32,303 nucleotides of DNA from Pleurobrachia bachei (taxonomy: Eukaryota > Ctenophora > Tentaculata > Cydippida > Pleurobrachiidae): contig AVPN01000431.1 of assembly GCA_000695325.1 (NCBI GenBank), positions 21,188 through 53,490 of the forward strand, written 5' to 3'. The notes under the pieces were generated by a model. That model worked only from the letters and a program-made list of their open reading frames with translations. It was not told where the DNA came from and ran no database searches. How positions within the stretch are numbered: the first letter of the stretch is position 1; the number at the start of each line of letters is the position of its first letter. Positions 22,658 through 31,648 of the stretch are shown piece after piece. Made by a program: the position numbers and the translations under genes.

Positions 22658-22934
22658 TGCACATACGGTGAACTTTGTTCAAAGTTGTGGTTGGGGTTGA
22701 AGATGTGTCGGGTTGAATGGGAATAATGAATATGGACATTTTCTGTCAGGACTTACAACAAACTCTTTTTTACCACGAGATCTGCTAACATCTACAATCG
22801 AATTAGCAATTCTTCGTCAGAATTAGCCGTGCTACTTTCAAGTTAAGTAATGATTAACGTTTTTAATTGTTATCAATTGATTTGCAGAATTCATGTTTTG
22901 CTTGTTGGTAGGCGGTCCAAACTATGAGATGAAG

Positions 22935-23006
22935 TTGGTGACATAGACACCTGGTATGATCCCCACACACATGCGTGGGGATCGCACTAGGTGGCTATGT
23001 CGCCAA
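22935..23006. mobile_element. 72-bp MITE with 9-bp TSD
   Basis: Near-palindrome from ttggtgacatag to ctatgtcgccaa, flanked by perfect gagatgaag duplications (22926-22934 and 23007-23015). It is the same family as the ends of the 24141-25794 element and fixes the duplication length at 9 bp. Confidence 0.9.
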
Positions 23007-23152
23007 GAGATGAAGAAATTGGTATGGCGATGCCAGATTTAGTGCTAGACTGTAAAAACAGAAGAAAAAACAGCGATTTCATCAAGATTTGGATATAAAG
23101 TTTATGGTGCTTAACAAAAAACAAAATATAAAAAACTTCAAGTTCAACACAC

Positions 23153-23177
23153 ACATCATCATCATCATCATCATCAA
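23153..23177. repeat. (atc)n microsatellite
   Basis: Eight uninterrupted cat units. Confidence 0.95.
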
Positions 23178-23205
23178 TTCTTAAAACATCAAATTACTCC
23201 ATTAC

Positions 23206-23211
23206 TTTATT
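23206..23211 (-). terminator. poly(A) signal AATAAA of the carbonic anhydrase gene
   Basis: AATAAA on the minus strand, 113 bp past the stop codon. Confidence 0.5.
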
Positions 23212-23323
23212 CTGACTAAAAGTAAAATCTGAACTGACACAGGACAATCTCTACCACATATTATCATCTTCAATCCTTCATGGTCTGTTTCGTTTAGTGC
23301 GATCGTCGGGAACCACGTGGTTA

Positions 23324-26300
23324 CTAAAGGACAGCAAGGAGTGTACAGGACAGTGAAACCAGGACACTACTCAGGACAGCCACTGCCCCGGATTCCTCGT
23401 AATAGCACCTATAACGGGGGGACGGTTAAAATCTTGGTTAAAGTTAAGACTAATATCACCTCAACAGTTTTTACTTTAAGGCCTTACTCGACCTTCTCTC
23501 ACCTGGAGAAGGCTAAAAAACAAACCAAATTGTCATGTTGGTTTCCACCCTACATTACCTGTATGCGCTAATATCGTTGTCGTACAAACAGATATCTGCC
23601 ATCGGGTCTGGCACTTCGTCAGCGAGCTCGACAGTCTCTGTAATGGCATCACCCTGTAGATTGGAGAGTGGGGGTCAAAAGGGAACTGAGAGTTGGGATC
23701 GGACCGGAGTGTCAGTATCAGAAGTATCCACCCTTCCCCCTTACTCAACAAGGAAAAGAGGATTTAAATGCCAGGAGAGCTTGAAAGTGGGAGTCAGAAT
23801 GAATTAAAAGGCTAGGGGTAGAAGTCAGAAGGGGTCGAGTCACTGTCAGAAGTTGTTGAGTAAGTCAGAAGGGAAGGGGCCTGGTACAAAAACCACTGTC
23901 CGCTGGATTCATTTCCAATTCTTACAACTCACCTCGCTTCGCTGATCATTGAATTCGCTTCCTAAGATTCTGTGAGTAATGGTCCTGCCGTTTAGGGGTT
24001 GTATGTCCCTGTACGTCTTTCCAATTCCTCCATATGCCCGGATTTTGTCCATCACAGTGGGTCCAACGGAAAGAGGTTCCTTGAGAACCTGTCAAAAAGT
24101 TGTTGAATGACTAAATTAGGGGCGGAATGTTCTTCAGTACTTGGTGACATAGACACCTGGTGTGATCCCCACACACAGGTGTCAGCTCAGCCCCAAAAAG
24201 GATCGTGTCTTTCAAGAGCGGGTCAAAATTGACACGGAAGTCAAATCCATAATCTGGCTTCCGAGAGTTTCTGCACTACGCCCATGCGTTTTAGAAGATA
24301 TTGGGAGATATGTTGATGCAATTACCATCAGCAGTTAATGCCGGGTATTTTCCAGTAATCACAAGACTTCAATCTATCTTCTGATACCCTCAGATTCATT
24401 CTATACCATCTGGGAGTGGGGCGAAATCTCCGGGAAGCCAGATTATAGATTTGACTTCAGTGTCAATTTTGACTCACTTCTAGTTGACAGACAAACTTCT
24501 CGGGTATTTTCCAGTTAACTTGGATCAATTTGCAGCCTCAGGAAACAAACGGGATGTAAATCGGTCCAGTGGATCGTGCGCAAGAGCTCTTGAAAGACAC
24601 GACCAATTTTTTAGGGGGCGGAGTAAAAAAAGGAACATGATCCCCTACCTACCACCAAGTAAACTCCTGACATGTAAGCCCAAGGTGGCCCCTGACCCAA
24701 AAAATGTCTCATATTATTACAAAATAAACTTTACAATGTTAGAGGATCCACCCCTTTCAAAACACATGGACTCTTCATTTGATTATTCTTTCAATATAAA
24801 ATTGTCTTTATCTATTTTTCTCCTCTAGATTATCATTTGACTTTTCTCTAAAAAAGAAACATTTTTATTTGAGTTTGCTTTGACCGGTGCGGGTGTTCGA
24901 AATTATGGATCTATTCTCACATTCTCCCTAATCCCCTACCTCCATACTCCCTACTTTTTAATCCCAACTCCCCAACTCCCTAGAATCCCTCCTCCCTATA
25001 TAATACTCTCTACTCCTGAAGAGATGGGTGGGGGAGACCAGGTTACTAGGTTACTTGGGTTACCAAGTTTATAATTGTTATCGGTTAACAAGGTGTCCAG
25101 GGTAACCAGGTTAGCAAGGTTAAAAGGGTTACCCGTACCCCTCTATTTCATTTTGGGCGCGTTAGACGCGTGTACTAACACCCTATACCTACCGATGGGA
25201 AGATGACGGAGTGCAAAGACGGTTGACATTGCTGTAAGTGTCCCAAGGATCGCCGTCAGGACTATCATCCTCCAGTTCTGGTACTCCGTAGGTCCTGGAT
25301 ACCTGGTGTCAAAGGGGACGTAGCATGATCAGCTCATTAAATGTTCAAAATATAGATCCGCTAGCATTAATTACAAGGAGTCATTGAACACCTTTTGACG
25401 TGTTTTGGTGTGCTCAACCTACCCCTGAACTGGCGACCAGGAAAACAACTTATTTAAAAGAAGAGAATGATTACCTACCCCTGGTAAAAGTTAATGAGGC
25501 AGGTGATAGCTAGTGTAAAGAAGAACCTCCACCAAAGTATTTCCACAATGGGCATGTCCTTTATCAAATCTGTAACAGTGTTAGCGTGTTACTATGGTTA
25601 CCATGGTTATCATGGTTACCATGTGGTTACCAGGAGAGCAGCTTGGGCAGCAGTAAGGATCAATGGAAGCAGGATATATGGGAATTGAGAGGTATAAAGG
25701 GTAGTCGAGCTCAAGGGGAATCAATTGGTGACATAGGCACCTGGTGTCGCCGTCGCCTATGTGTGGGGATCGCACTAGGTGGCTATGTCGCCAACTTCAG
25801 TACTACTACATCGAAACAACTAAACAACCAATCAAAACTCAGTATCTATACTCTATAGGTCACGTGACTGGTTATCAGCCAATCAGGGACCAGTATTTCC
25901 TGAATGCCAGAAGACCATTTCATGACATCCCGGTGTGGTGAGACTACCCTCATAAGTGAAGATCTCCGTCGTATCAGTACTCCACAATCCACTCAGATCC
26001 ATACTATCAACTGATTCCGGATCATCGATCATGACGGACAACACATCATCAAAAGTACCATTCCCACTGTCCAACTCATTCAGGAACACACCAAAGACAG
26101 CGTGAGAATCAGTCATCCCAGATTCATCGACATCCAAATTCCTCATCACAAGATGAACTTCCCCCGCATACTGTGTATCAAAAAACATGTGTTCCGCTCC
26201 TGTTGAACTGCTAGTCCCCCAATGGAAATGGAGCTGGGCGAGCTGGAGGCCGTTGCTGTAACCCACTGGCCATGTGTCGGGCATGTGTATGATGGGGGCA

Positions 26301-26703
26301 TCGTCAACGAGCATCATTAGTGTCATTGTGATGTTGGGGTTGAAGGAAACGGACTGTGTTCCAAGGTCTGGAAAGGTGGCAGTGTAGTACCTGGGGAGAG
26401 AGAGGGTGGTTAGTGAAGGTATCCGTATAATAGCAGTGTGGTACATGGGGGTGGTTAGTGAAAGTGGCGGTGTAATACCTCTCGGCTCTCTCACTCTCAC
26501 TCACTTTTCCCCTTACTCAACAAGGGGAGAGGGCCGGTGGTTTATTACCTGGTGTACTCGATATGATTGACATTGATTGGTGATTGTTTCTCCCCCGTCT
26601 GACAGGTCTCTTCCCAATTCCCCTGAGCATCGTAGGAAAATGAGGCGCCACCTGCGGAGAGAACACTTCCGACGAGACACGATAGTAGCACCACAGATAA
26701 CAT
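23324..26703 (-). CDS. secreted / GPI-anchored alpha-carbonic anhydrase
   Basis: Catalyses CO2 hydration at the cell surface. Five minus-strand exons: 26549-26703, 25904-26390, 23933-24088, 23559-23653 and 23324-23408 (325 residues). MLSVVLLSCLVGSVLSA is a clear signal peptide. Family motifs in order: NWEETC and QSPINV, HFHWG (first two zinc histidines), EVHLVMRN (third), GSLTTPGC (active-site Thr), VLKEPLSV and QPLNGR. The last exon gives SGAVAVLSSVLVSLSC... running hydrophobic to the stop, as in GPI signals of CA4/CA15-type enzymes. Exon 2 must end after FWH to meet exon 3 in phase 0, but no GT follows; a short repeat (25826-25902) begins at once, so the donor is missing or non-canonical. 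Introns 1, 3 and 4 are GT-AG. Intron 2 also holds a captured transporter fragment. The gene may be damaged at that one junction. Confidence 0.9.
24201..24604. mobile_element. fold-back element with gatcgtgtctttcaagagc ends
   Basis: Terminal inverted repeats 24201-24219 and 24586-24604 differ at one base, and flanking cccc-aaaaa / ttttt-gggg extends them imperfectly. Inner inverted segments (near 24221 and 24434: tcaaaattgacac, agccagattat) make it fold along its length. It is related to 11520-11830. Confidence 0.75.
25193..25569 (-). pseudogene. EamA/SLC35G-type transporter fragment (two exons)
   Basis: Exon 25479-25569 (acceptor gttacag, donor gtaggt) joins in phase 2 to exon 25193-25302 (donor gtaggt). 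Together they read LIKDMPIVEILWWRFFF, a span, then TEYQNWRMIVLTAILG, a second span and FALRHLPIG. This is the first half of a drug/metabolite transporter (EamA) unit: an acidic-P-E-WRFF entry followed by ALR-LP-G. The first exon expects a phase 1 donor before it and the second ends in phase 1, but no matching exons lie in this window. Both exons sit inside the 24141-25794 element, so I read them as a captured fragment with its intron. Carbonic anhydrase exon 2 has a GT (after ACTG, 25888) whose phase would allow a fused transcript. Confidence 0.75.
25826..25902 (+). repeat. short CCAAT / E-box module, copy 3
   Basis: A diverged copy of 2551-2619 with CCAATCA, GGTCACGTGACTGG and CCAATCAG. Its right edge touches the codon at which carbonic anhydrase exon 2 should end. 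Confidence 0.6.
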
Positions 26704-26998
26704 ACTGAAAGAGGTTCGGGTGGAATTGGATAATGGTATAATATGTGGAGCAAATTATTGGGCGTAGAGCGTGGTGTTCATCAAGGTACTATTTTATTGA
26801 GTAACAAAACCTTTTTGAAAAAGTACCATTGCCATCTGTTTAACGACGCGAAAATGCTGCAATAAACAGAAACTGGTGCTGGGACCAGGCCGTATCTATG
26901 TGCTGGAAAGCTGTATTATACTGGTAATTGGGACGGTTGCCATGATAGCACTAGCAGCTACGCAGACTGTCCATTCGGCGACAGACTGGGCACATGTC
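26704..26998. other. no feature recognised upstream of the carbonic anhydrase
   Basis: The promoter side of the gene. No TATA box or repeat could be named. Confidence 0.4.
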
Positions 26999-27702
26999 AA
27001 GGAAGCGGTAAAACTAGATAAAAGAATGCTACATCAAACTTCAACTAAATGTTGATCTAATGATCTACTGATTGGCTCCATTGCAACCTATTCTAAGAAT
27101 AGTATTCTTGCTCGAGCTCGCTTGCCGTCGATCTCACGGCGGCATCAATGTGGCCAAATCTACCTAACCGTCACAGAACCCTCTCAGAGTACAGAACGGT
27201 GTGAGCAGCAACATCCGGGAGTCTAGTCAGGTATAAATGATCGCGATTCGCGTGACGTGTCGAGCATTTTCGGGCCTGACTATGTAAACACATATTATAT
27301 GTGAATTGTCAAGCCGGAATATTATACAACCCCACTCTCAGTCTCAGTAGTAAAAACAACAACTATGAAGATATATGCAGATAAGATTTAGAATCTAAAT
27401 TAAAGAGAGAGCCTCTCTCTTTAATTTAGATTCTTTCAGAGAGGGGCCGGGTTGGACCAGTCCTTAATAAAACAAATCCGTGGCTTGAATTTAGAAATAT
27501 GCCTCTCTGAATGTGCTTGAAAGGAATATAATATTGTTTGTGTTCTTGCATGCAAAATAGGCCCCGGAAGGATCCAGTAACTCATAACAAGAGTTCATAT
27601 GCAACAAATTTCGTATCCCCCATTAAAGGCCCGACTCAATTTCAACATGTATGTATAATAAAGTTATAATTCTCTGACCACCACTTTGATTTCCATGTGA
27701 AG
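26999..27702 (+). repeat. 704-bp repeat, copy 1
   Basis: Starts aaggaagcggtaaaac and ends ccatgtgaag. It carries a tataaa (27232), an AATAAA (27657) and a perfect 21-bp-arm hairpin (27391-27433). Copy 2 (28594-29297) has the same length, and I saw no difference between them. With a TATA-like box and poly(A) signal it could be a terminal repeat of a retroelement, but no TG...CA ends, coding region or target duplication were found, so the class is open. Confidence 0.85.
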
Positions 27703-27720
27703 TTTACACCCGCCGCGCTA

Positions 27721-27788
27721 TTGACGAACAATTAACAGACCAACTAACAAAAAGAACTCGGGAATGGTGCTGAGACCAGTGGGTTCAA
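27721..27788 (+). repeat. short direct repeat S, copy 1
   Basis: ttgacgaacaattaacagac to gggttcaa follows repeat copy 1. Copy 2 is at 29611-29701, with a ~23-bp insertion containing tttactcaacaag. Confidence 0.8.
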
Positions 27789-27807
27789 ATATATTCGTTT
27801 CAATGCC

Positions 27808-28251
27808 GCCTAGACGTCGTTTAGAAGGTACCAGTCTAGACGGGTTTTGCTTCAGACGGCGTCTAGAAGTAGACGGAATCAGACGGGTTTAAAATTAAAC
27901 GCGTTTTAGAGTTGGTGACGCGGTCCCCCCTATAACACTAAGGCCGCGCGAAGCGGGGCAAACGAAGCCGGCGAAGGGGATGTCATCACCAAGTTTTAGA
28001 GAGAATCTGGTCGGTGTACCTTGTACACCGACCAGATTCTCTCTACACTGTACCTCAAGGCTGGGGAATGTAACCACTGTGCTACATCCCTTCATCTCAG
28101 CCCCTCACGGGGCTGAGACAGCCTCTACGAAGAAGAATAAGAAGAAAATGCATTTTAGACGCGACGCACGTCTGATTCCGTCTTCTTCTAGACGCCTTCT
28201 GGAGCAAAGCAATACCCGTCTAGACTGGTACCTTCAAGACGACGTCTAGAG
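27808..28251. mobile_element. TIR element with ~95-bp imperfect inverted ends
   Basis: Arms 27808-27906 and about 28150-28251 pair through gaaggtaccagtctagacg, ggcgtctagaag and gacggaatcagacg. Inside are a perfect 22-bp-arm hairpin (27998-28044) and a g+c-rich block. The tctagacggcgtc core of the arms recurs in the minisatellite that follows. Confidence 0.7.
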
Positions 28252-28271
28252 CTATCGACGGCCCGGGTACC

Positions 28272-28592
28272 GTCTGGCCGGCGTCTAGACAGCGTCAGAA
28301 CTGCGTCTAGACGGCGTCAGAACGGGGTCTAGACAGCGTCAGAACTGCGTCTAAACGACGTCAGAACTGCGTCTAGACGGCGCGGCGTCAGAACGGGGTC
28401 TAGACGGCGTCAGAACGGGGTCTAGACAACGTCAGAACGGGATCTAGTCGGCGTCAGAACGGCGTCTAGCTAAGCGACGTCAGAACGGGGTCTAGACGGC
28501 GTCAGAACGGGGTCTAAACGACGTCAGAACGGGTCTAGACGGCTTCAGAACTGCGTCTAAACGACGTTAGAACGGGGTCTAGACGGCGTCAG
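28272..28592 (+). repeat. ~20-bp minisatellite, about 16 units
   Basis: Variable units of gtctagacggcgtcagaac, ending where 704-bp repeat copy 2 starts. Units differ at several positions, so the array is older than the 15-bp satellite. Confidence 0.9.
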
Positions 28593-28593
28593 A

Positions 28594-29297
28594 AAGGAAG
28601 CGGTAAAACTAGATAAAAGAATGCTACATCAAACTTCAACTAAATGTTGATCTAATGATCTACTGATTGGCTCCATTGCAACCTATTCTAAGAATAGTAT
28701 TCTTGCTCGAGCTCGCTTGCCGTCGATCTCACGGCGGCATCAATGTGGCCAAATCTACCTAACCGTCACAGAACCCTCTCAGAGTACAGAACGGTGTGAG
28801 CAGCAACATCCGGGAGTCTAGTCAGGTATAAATGATCGCGATTCGCGTGACGTGTCGAGCATTTTCGGGCCTGACTATGTAAACACATATTATATGTGAA
28901 TTGTCAAGCCGGAATATTATACAACCCCACTCTCAGTCTCAGTAGTAAAAACAACAACTATGAAGATATATGCAGATAAGATTTAGAATCTAAATTAAAG
29001 AGAGAGCCTCTCTCTTTAATTTAGATTCTTTCAGAGAGGGGCCGGGTTGGACCAGTCCTTAATAAAACAAATCCGTGGCTTGAATTTAGAAATATGCCTC
29101 TCTGAATGTGCTTGAAAGGAATATAATATTGTTTGTGTTCTTGCATGCAAAATAGGCCCCGGAAGGATCCAGTAACTCATAACAAGAGTTCATATGCAAC
29201 AAATTTCGTATCCCCCATTAAAGGCCCGACTCAATTTCAACATGTATGTATAATAAAGTTATAATTCTCTGACCACCACTTTGATTTCCATGTGAAG
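28594..29297 (+). repeat. 704-bp repeat, copy 2
   Basis: Identical in length, and by eye in sequence, to 26999-27702. Followed by 313 bp not present after copy 1, including a 13-bp-arm hairpin (tgcttgcgacatg). Confidence 0.85.
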
Positions 29298-29610
29298 CCG
29301 AAGTTTACACCCGTCTATGCGTTTTATTTAATACGCCAATACGGGCTTGAGAAATGAGAGCTGAGACGGTGTCAGACGGCTCGAAAAGAACTTGAAACAG
29401 ACTTGACACGGTCGTTTTTAAAAAAATTAGACGGAACTTCTAAATCTAAATTATAAAAACAAATTCATGCATATGCTTGCGACATGTACAACTTCATGTC
29501 GCAAGCACGTTAATATCATATGTCCTATATGATTATGTGTCTTCAATAGAAACGTTGCACCAACGCGTCGACTGGACGACGTCACAACGTCGTTTGACCG
29601 CCGACTTCCA

Positions 29611-29701
29611 TTGACGAACAATTAACAGACCAACTTACAAAAAGAACTTGGGAATGGTGCTGAGACCAGTTGTTTACTCAACAAGAGACCAGTGGGTTCA
29701 A
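29611..29701 (+). repeat. short direct repeat S, copy 2
   Basis: Partner of 27721-27788. Confidence 0.8.
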
Positions 29702-29993
29702 GTGGGAGGACCACTCATAAAATCTAGCACCATCAGCACCGTAGATTTCTAGCTTCTGTTCCGTCGCAATTCTCCCCCTCGCTTTCCAGTAGGTATATCC
29801 GTTTCAAGTACTACCTTTTTGGGGAGAAAACAACATGAAGGGAGGCAATGAGGGGAGATCATGGTTACTCGGTCACTTCTTCAATTAGTTTGCGTTTGTC
29901 GCGCGAACTGTATTCATAACTTGGCAATCTTCACTATACCTAATGGACCCTGGTACATGTTTTGATTTCGTTAGATAATGTGTTTGTTCTTAC

Positions 29994-31061
29994 CTTTTTT
30001 TCCTCTAATATAGCCCGGGTGACCAGGGAGATGGCGTAGTTGGAAATCCCCCCCCATTTGAAGCCTGCAGGCAGGGGGTCCCCACAAACAAGGACTTGAT
30101 AGCTTGTACAGTGGTCTTGAAGATCTGATCTTCGGTAAACCATCTGATAAAGTTCGAATTCGACAGTGCCCTCTCCTTCCTATCTTTTACGGAGGCAAAG
30201 CTCAAGTCCACTTTGATACCTGAGCTGCTATGTCGCAGGACCAAGAGTTCCTGCTTATCTTGACTCCATTGCAGCATTGAGGATCGATCTCAGTCGCGCG
30301 CGACGTCGATCTCACTTAGGCATCCATGTGGCCAACTGCTTATCCAGCTGCTTATCAAACCAGAACTCCGCCTCCCTCCTGATCTCTGCCTTTATCCTTC
30401 CCATGGCTCCCAGGACATTGCTTCCTTCCCAGACCAAGACGTATAAGTCTGAGGTTTTGATCAGGGTATTACTGGTGAGAGACCCGGATACCTGGAACTG
30501 CAGCCCTACCCTCGCCAACATCCTCATAGCGTCTTTCTTCACCACTTCCACCCGGCATGTCTGGATCCTTTCCTCCCTCCAGATATCCACCATCATCTTA
30601 TGGTCTACGTATTCTACTGGGGATGCACCCGGGGGAGGTGTTCCTGATCGAGCAGCTGGGGGTGTCTCTGACCGAGCGTTGGCCCTTCTGGCGAACCATC
30701 GGGCCAAAGCCCGGTCAGTCTCCTCCTCGTATTCCGAGGTCGTCGGGGAAACCTCAGGAGGGGTTTCTTCCCCCGGTTCCCGCTCCACCCACCCGCCGCA
30801 TTGACAGGTGGGGTGAGCGGGGTCAGAGGAGGGCGATAAAAAAGTGTTTGTGGAAGGGGAGGTGCCGCTCGTGGAAGGGGAGGCGTCCGTACAGGTTTGT
30901 GTCTGCCCATTGGCGGTGGGTTGGGGAGGAGGATCCAAACCCAGTCTCCAATATAAATTCCACCCGCCTAAAAGGGGTGTTTCAGTTATAGGGTTAACCC
31001 TTAACTGCACGTGTTTCAGCACGTACTCTACCCCCTCAAGTCGACAGTTGCTTCCTTCAAT
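29994..31061 (-). pseudogene. non-canonical poly(A) polymerase / TUTase-like gene, broken
   Basis: Open from 31061 to 30312 with no visible ATG at the front, then continuing in another frame at 30277-30005. The first part has a Pro/Ser/Thr-rich head, then GSLTSNTLIKTSDLY, which matches the GS-(10)-D-x-D nucleotidyltransferase motif in spacing, but the second Asp is Tyr. The second part has GIKVDLSF (third catalytic Asp region) and NSNFIRWF, and, one frame over past an 8-C run (30048-30055), GGISNYAISLV, the usual TUTase core helix, ending at a donor (AAG then GTAAGA, 29994). The two parts are separated by the hairpin at 30281-30331, which brings a stop. Later exons were not found; repeats follow. 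The C-run shift could be a sequencing error. A host gene relic is likeliest. Confidence 0.65.
30281..30331. repeat. hairpin insertion with TCGATCTCAC core
   Basis: gatcgatctcagtcgcg pairs with cgcgacgtcgatctcac, followed by ttaggcatccatgtggcc. It is related to 11843-11903 and 27128-27157, and interrupts the nucleotidyltransferase frame. Confidence 0.65.
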
Positions 31062-31648
31062 TCAATTCAAACACCGCTCAGTGGCGGGGTGCCTCTTTAT
31101 TACTGGGCGTAAATAATAATCATATTGTATATAAAACATATAAAATATAAATTTGTGAACACGACGTGTGATATCATGGATATGGACATGGGATCACGTG
31201 ACATTTTTTGGCAGTGGTTAGGAAGATATGATAGCGGGACGCGATATATTGAGAGATAGGAAGATAGAGATAGGAGAGAAGAGAGAGAGAAAAAGAGCCT
31301 GTGATACGGTATAGAATGTACTAATTAGTCTCCTTCCTATGCGTTTCAGTATCAATTTACTTAATCAATCAATGTGGGGCCTCCAATTTGTACTGAGTTA
31401 AACCCTGGCTCTGTAGACGATCGCTAAACGACCCTCTCTCAACTCCATAGCACTTACACGTGAACCAACGCTTAACCAAGCACATTCACTAGAAAGTAGA
31501 AACGGACAATTTAAACGCTACTATATCAAGGGGCCAGAAATGTAATAGGTTACTACAATGTCAGAACTCATACGCAATTCCTAATCAAACCAGATAATCT
31601 CCCTAGACTAATTATCTCCTGTATCTACTCGTGCTACATACCGAGTGC
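31062..31648. other. no gene recognised
   Basis: AT-rich. A ga-rich stretch at 31250-31296 is the only low-complexity feature. It may include the 5' side of the nucleotidyltransferase relic. Confidence 0.4.

Larger units (their letters stand above)
24141..25794. mobile_element. Pack-MULE-like element carrying transporter exons
   Basis: The left end ttggtgacatagacacc and right end ctaggtggctatgtcgccaa are inverted ends of the same family as the 72-bp MITE at 22935. The outer flanks are a perfect 9-bp duplication, cttcagtac (24132-24140 and 25795-25803), so the whole 1654 bp inserted as one unit. The right end is itself a full ~70-bp palindromic copy (25725-25794), and its inner flank does not match. 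Cargo: a fold-back element (24201-24604) and two transporter exons (25193-25569). Gene capture with 9-bp duplication is the Pack-MULE pattern; composite transposition of two MITEs, or recombination between MITE copies, would look the same. It sits in carbonic anhydrase intron 2. Confidence 0.75.

Noticed and set aside
26999-29297. Complete LTR retroelement bounded by the two 704-bp repeats
   Set aside because: No retroviral-type coding sequence, no TG...CA ends and no flanking duplication; the interior is a TIR element and a minisatellite.
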